A stretch of DNA of 64,000 nt from Roseicella aerolata (lineage in GTDB: Bacteria > Pseudomonadota > Alphaproteobacteria > Acetobacterales > Acetobacteraceae). This document shows positions 61,728 through 64,000 of the stretch, piece after piece (within the stretch, counting starts at the first letter, position 1; every line of letters starts with the position of its first letter). A model generated the notes under the pieces. The model had not been told where the DNA came from. It searched no databases and saw only the letters and a list, made by a program, of their open reading frames with translations. Where the stretch lies: assembly GCF_020523605.1 (NCBI RefSeq), contig NZ_JAJAQI010000023.1, positions 1 to 64,000 on the forward strand, written 5' to 3'. A program made the translations under genes and the position numbers.

Positions 61728-63419
61728 ATGGACGGGTTTGTCACCGAGACGATGCTGGACGAGAGCGAGGCCGAGCTGCGGGTCTCGCGCCCCCTCGGCG
61801 CGCCTGCCTTCGAGGCGCTGGTGGCCCGCGTCCCGAGTGAGGATCTCCCCGCCTGGGAGGAGGCCGAGGCCACCGAGGATGGCGAGGACGCACCCGAGGA
61901 CCTGGCCGATGCGGAGGAGGCCGAGGAGGATTCCGAGGCCGCGCCCGCCGCCGAGGCCGCGACGCCCGCCGCGGGCAATGTGGATGAGGCTTCGCTCGGC
62001 CGCACGGACGACCCCGTGCGCATGTTCCTGCGCGAGGCGTCGCGCACGGAGCTGCTGACGCGCGAGCAGGAAGTGGCCCTGGCCCAGCGGATCGAGGCAG
62101 GGCGCGAGGCGATGCTGGGCGCCCTCGGCGCCTGCCCCTCCACCCGCGCGACCCTGGCCACCTGGCGCGACGCCGTCGCCGCCGGCAACCTGCCGCTGCG
62201 TGACCTGGTGGAGCTGGAGGCCATGGCCGCCGCCGCCGAGGCGCCGGCCGAGGGCGCCGAGGAAGGCGAGACCACCGAGGGCACGCTCGACCAGCGCCTG
62301 CGGCCGGAGATCCTCGCCTCCTTCGACGCCGCGCTGGCCGGCGGGACGGATGCGACGGAGCAGGCGGCGCTGATCGCCGCGCTGCGCCTGCGCACCGACC
62401 GGATCGAATCGCTGATCGAGCAGGTCCGCGCGGGGCATCGCCGCCTGACGGCGCTGGACGGCCGCGCGCTGCGGCTGGCGACCGGCGCCAAGGTCGGCCG
62501 CGACGACTTCCTGAAGCATTGGGATGCCGGCGAGGCCGGGGCGGCCCGGATCGCGGCCAAGCTGAAGGGCGCGGCGGGCGAGTTCCTGGAGATCCGCGGC
62601 GAAGTTGCGAAGATCGAGGCCGAGACCAGCCTGCCCGCGCCCGAGTTGCGCCGCCTGCATGCCGAGATGAGCCGCGGCGAGCGCGACATGCGCCGGGCGA
62701 AGGAGGAGCTGACGCGGGCGAACCTGCGTCTGGTCGTCCATATCGCCCGCAAGTACCGCAACCGCGGCCTGCTGCTGGGTGACCTGATCCAGGAGGGCAA
62801 TATCGGCCTGATGCGCGCGGTCGAGAAGTTCGACTGGCGCAAGGGCTTCAAATTCTCCACCTACGCCACCTGGTGGGTGCGGCAGGCCATGACGCGCGCC
62901 ATCGCCGACCAGGCGCGGACCATCCGCGTGCCGGTGCACATGGCGGAGACGGCCTCCAAGATCGCCCGGCTCGGCCGCATCCTGGCGCACCGCACGGGGC
63001 GCGAGCCGACCGCCGAGGAACTGGCGCAGCGCCTCGGCGTGCCGACGGAGAAGGTGAAGTCGGTGCAGGGGATCGTGCGCGAGCCCGTCAGCCTCGACAC
63101 GCCGATCGGCGAGGAGGATGATGGCCGGCTCGGCGACCTGATCGAGGACCGCAACGCCGTCCACCCCTTCGAGGCGGTGGCCCGGTCCGGCCTGCGGGAG
63201 GCGGCGGCGCGCGTGCTGTCCGACCTGACGCCGCGCGAGGAGCGGATCCTGCGGATGCGCTTCGGCATCGGCATGGAGCGCGACCACACGCTGGAGGAGG
63301 TCGGCAAGACCTTCAACGTGACGCGGGAGCGCATCCGGCAGATCGAGGCCAAGGCGCTGAAGAAGCTGCAGAACGGCCAGCGCGGCCGGGCGCTGCGGAG
63401 CTACCTGGACCGCGGCTGA
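61728..63419 (+). CDS. rpoD: RpoD-family (sigma-70) RNA polymerase sigma factor
   Basis: This 563-residue sigma factor shows region 1.2 ([32 protein letters not shown], 94-125), a long non-conserved region (about 130-300), regions 2.1-2.4 ([31 protein letters not shown], then [31 protein letters not shown]), region 3 and region 4.2 ([29 protein letters not shown]). Region 1.1 is replaced by an acidic, Ala/Glu-rich stretch (about 40-80). Sequence differs from the usual alphaproteobacterial primary factor (for example [23 protein letters not shown]), so it may be a second, group-2-like factor. ATG 61728 follows AGGAG. Confidence 0.88.
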   Translation: MDGFVTETMLDESEAELRVSRPLGAPAFEALVARVPSEDLPAWEEAEATEDGEDAPEDLADAEEAEEDSEAAPAAEAATPAAGNVDEASLGRTDDPVRMFLREASRTELLTREQEVALAQRIEAGREAMLGALGACPSTRATLATWRDAVAAGNLPLRDLVELEAMAAAAEAPAEGAEEGETTEGTLDQRLRPEILASFDAALAGGTDATEQAALIAALRLRTDRIESLIEQVRAGHRRLTALDGRALRLATGAKVGRDDFLKHWDAGEAGAARIAAKLKGAAGEFLEIRGEVAKIEAETSLPAPELRRLHAEMSRGERDMRRAKEELTRANLRLVVHIARKYRNRGLLLGDLIQEGNIGLMRAVEKFDWRKGFKFSTYATWWVRQAMTRAIADQARTIRVPVHMAETASKIARLGRILAHRTGREPTAEELAQRLGVPTEKVKSVQGIVREPVSLDTPIGEEDDGRLGDLIEDRNAVHPFEAVARSGLREAAARVLSDLTPREERILRMRFGIGMERDHTLEEVGKTFNVTRERIRQIEAKALKKLQNGQRGRALRSYLDRG

Positions 63420-63423
63420 GGCG

Positions 63424-63446
63424 GCGGGGCGCAAGCCCCGCTTGTT
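63424..63446 (+). terminator. Terminator after the sigma-factor gene
   Basis: GCGGGGC (63424-63430) and GCCCCGC (63435-63441) form a perfect stem with a GCAA tetraloop followed by TTGTT. It lies four bases after the stop codon. Confidence 0.65.
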
Positions 63447-63447
63447 C

Positions 63448-63505
63448 GGCAGCGGATCGCGGGAGGTCGTGAAGGCCCGGCCGCGCGCCTCTGCCCGGGA
63501 AAACA
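63448..63505 (-). repeat. Right-half fragment of the CTACAG-CTAG element
   Basis: On the minus strand the order GGGCAGAGGCGCGC, CCGGGCCTTCACG and CCGCGATCCGCT follows the right half of the full copies, with the TTCA loop present but the stem imperfect. The CTAG edge is lost. Confidence 0.5.
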
Positions 63506-63511
63506 GGAACG

Positions 63512-63537
63512 GGGCGATCCGCCATGGCGGATCGCCC
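63512..63537. promoter_or_regulatory. 26-bp perfect palindrome upstream of the permease gene
   Basis: GGGCGATCCGCC (63512-63523) and GGCGGATCGCCC (63526-63537) are perfectly complementary around a two-base AT centre. With only two unpaired bases it is a poor RNA hairpin loop but a good symmetric protein-binding site. It lies about 180 bases upstream of the permease start. Confidence 0.45.
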
Positions 63538-63714
63538 TCACCCCCGATGCGGTCGCCGGCCGGCTGCCGGTCCCGTCGCAGGCGCCGATTGCGCCCTGCC
63601 CCGCCATCCCGCCGACACGGATCGCTGCACGGCCGGAGACCCGGCCGCGGGCCGCAGCGCCTTCCGCCTCCCCGGGATTGCCCGGAGGCGCTGCCGCGCG
63701 CAGCCTGGAGCCCG

Positions 63715-64000
63715 ATGCTCCGACTCCTCCGCCGCCATTCCAGCCTCGCCATCATCCTCTCGATCGGCCTCGTCGCCGGCAGCCTCGTCTGGACGCTGCA
63801 CGGGCCGGAGGCCTTCCGGCGCGCCCTCGGCACCGCCTGGCAGGTCTTCCTCACCGTCCTGCCGGCCCTGCTGGCGGGGCTGCTGCTGGCCGGCAGCCTG
63901 AAGCAGCTCATCCCGCCCGGCGCGCTGGCGAAGTGGATGGGGGCGGAATCGGGCTGGCGCGGCCTCTTCGTCGCCACGCTCTGCGGCATGGCTATGCCCG
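63715..64000 (+). CDS. Permease of the UPF0718/ArsP-like family (partial)
   Basis: The first 95 codons of a membrane protein run off the window. Two hydrophobic helices are visible (about 10-28 and 41-62), then LIPPGALAKWMGAESGWRGLFVATLCGMAMP. The IPP-x-x-x-A-x-W-x-G-x-x-SGWRG pattern and the small-residue helix after it are characteristic of YraQ/UPF0718 permeases (DUF318), some of which export organoarsenicals. GGAG lies 6 bases before the ATG. The frame is distinct from longer overlapping open frames in the same stretch. Confidence 0.78.
   Translation, partial: MLRLLRRHSSLAIILSIGLVAGSLVWTLHGPEAFRRALGTAWQVFLTVLPALLAGLLLAGSLKQLIPPGALAKWMGAESGWRGLFVATLCGMAMP

Overview
The window is chromosomal DNA of a very GC-rich alphaproteobacterium, by eye around 70% G+C. 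Three solitary Bug-type solute-binding proteins, malate synthase G, an alpha-type flagellin, an HWE-class histidine kinase and many small organic-acid or CoA catabolic genes suggest the Acetobacteraceae (Roseomonas-like). This placement is inference from gene content, not a computed classification. Codon usage looks uniform, and apart from a transposase tail at the left edge there is no prophage, plasmid, CRISPR or tRNA signal.

Layout. 0-10 kb is catabolic: a transposase remnant, a polysaccharide-deacetylase/allantoinase-like hydrolase divergent from a RutA-type pyrimidine monooxygenase with a close-to-consensus sigma-54 promoter, a Crp/Fnr regulator, an amidase, a fumarylacetoacetase-family hydrolase, a Bug protein, an M20 carboxypeptidase, a TerB-like protein and a second luciferase-like monooxygenase. 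10-19 kb holds malate synthase G, a small conserved-looking protein, a DUF3237/EamA pair, an FAD amine oxidase, a metallo-beta-lactamase-fold hydrolase and a histidine kinase. 19-27 kb is a dTDP-rhamnose operon (rmlC-rmlB-rmlD-rmlA) ending in a 1,091-residue glycosyltransferase with three internal N-terminal repeats, divergent from flagellin. 27-39 kb has a tricarballylate-dehydrogenase-like flavoprotein with a GntR regulator (two matching candidate operators), a CoA lyase, stress-type proteins with peptide repeats, a membrane zinc peptidase, a PhyH/Bug/CaiB cluster and CinA. 39-51 kb has an acyl-CoA dehydrogenase, an SDR lacking its catalytic lysine, a DUF2459 lipoprotein, a complete RND metal-efflux operon and a ThDP enzyme. 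51-64 kb has two solute-binding proteins, FtsH, a DUF2382 stress protein, HflX, mobA and fdhD, a BON-LysM protein, an RpoD-family sigma factor and the start of a permease.

Between the genes lie several families of structured DNA. The most striking is a 105-106 bp element (four good copies and several decayed ones) running from CTACAG-like to CTAG, with a left-hand hairpin and a TTCA-loop right-hand hairpin. In four cases its CTAG/TTAG edge supplies the stop codon of the neighbouring gene. A second family, 45 bp long, occurs twice in opposite orientation with a compensatory base-pair change in its central palindrome. GC-rich hairpins without long T-runs separate most convergent gene pairs.
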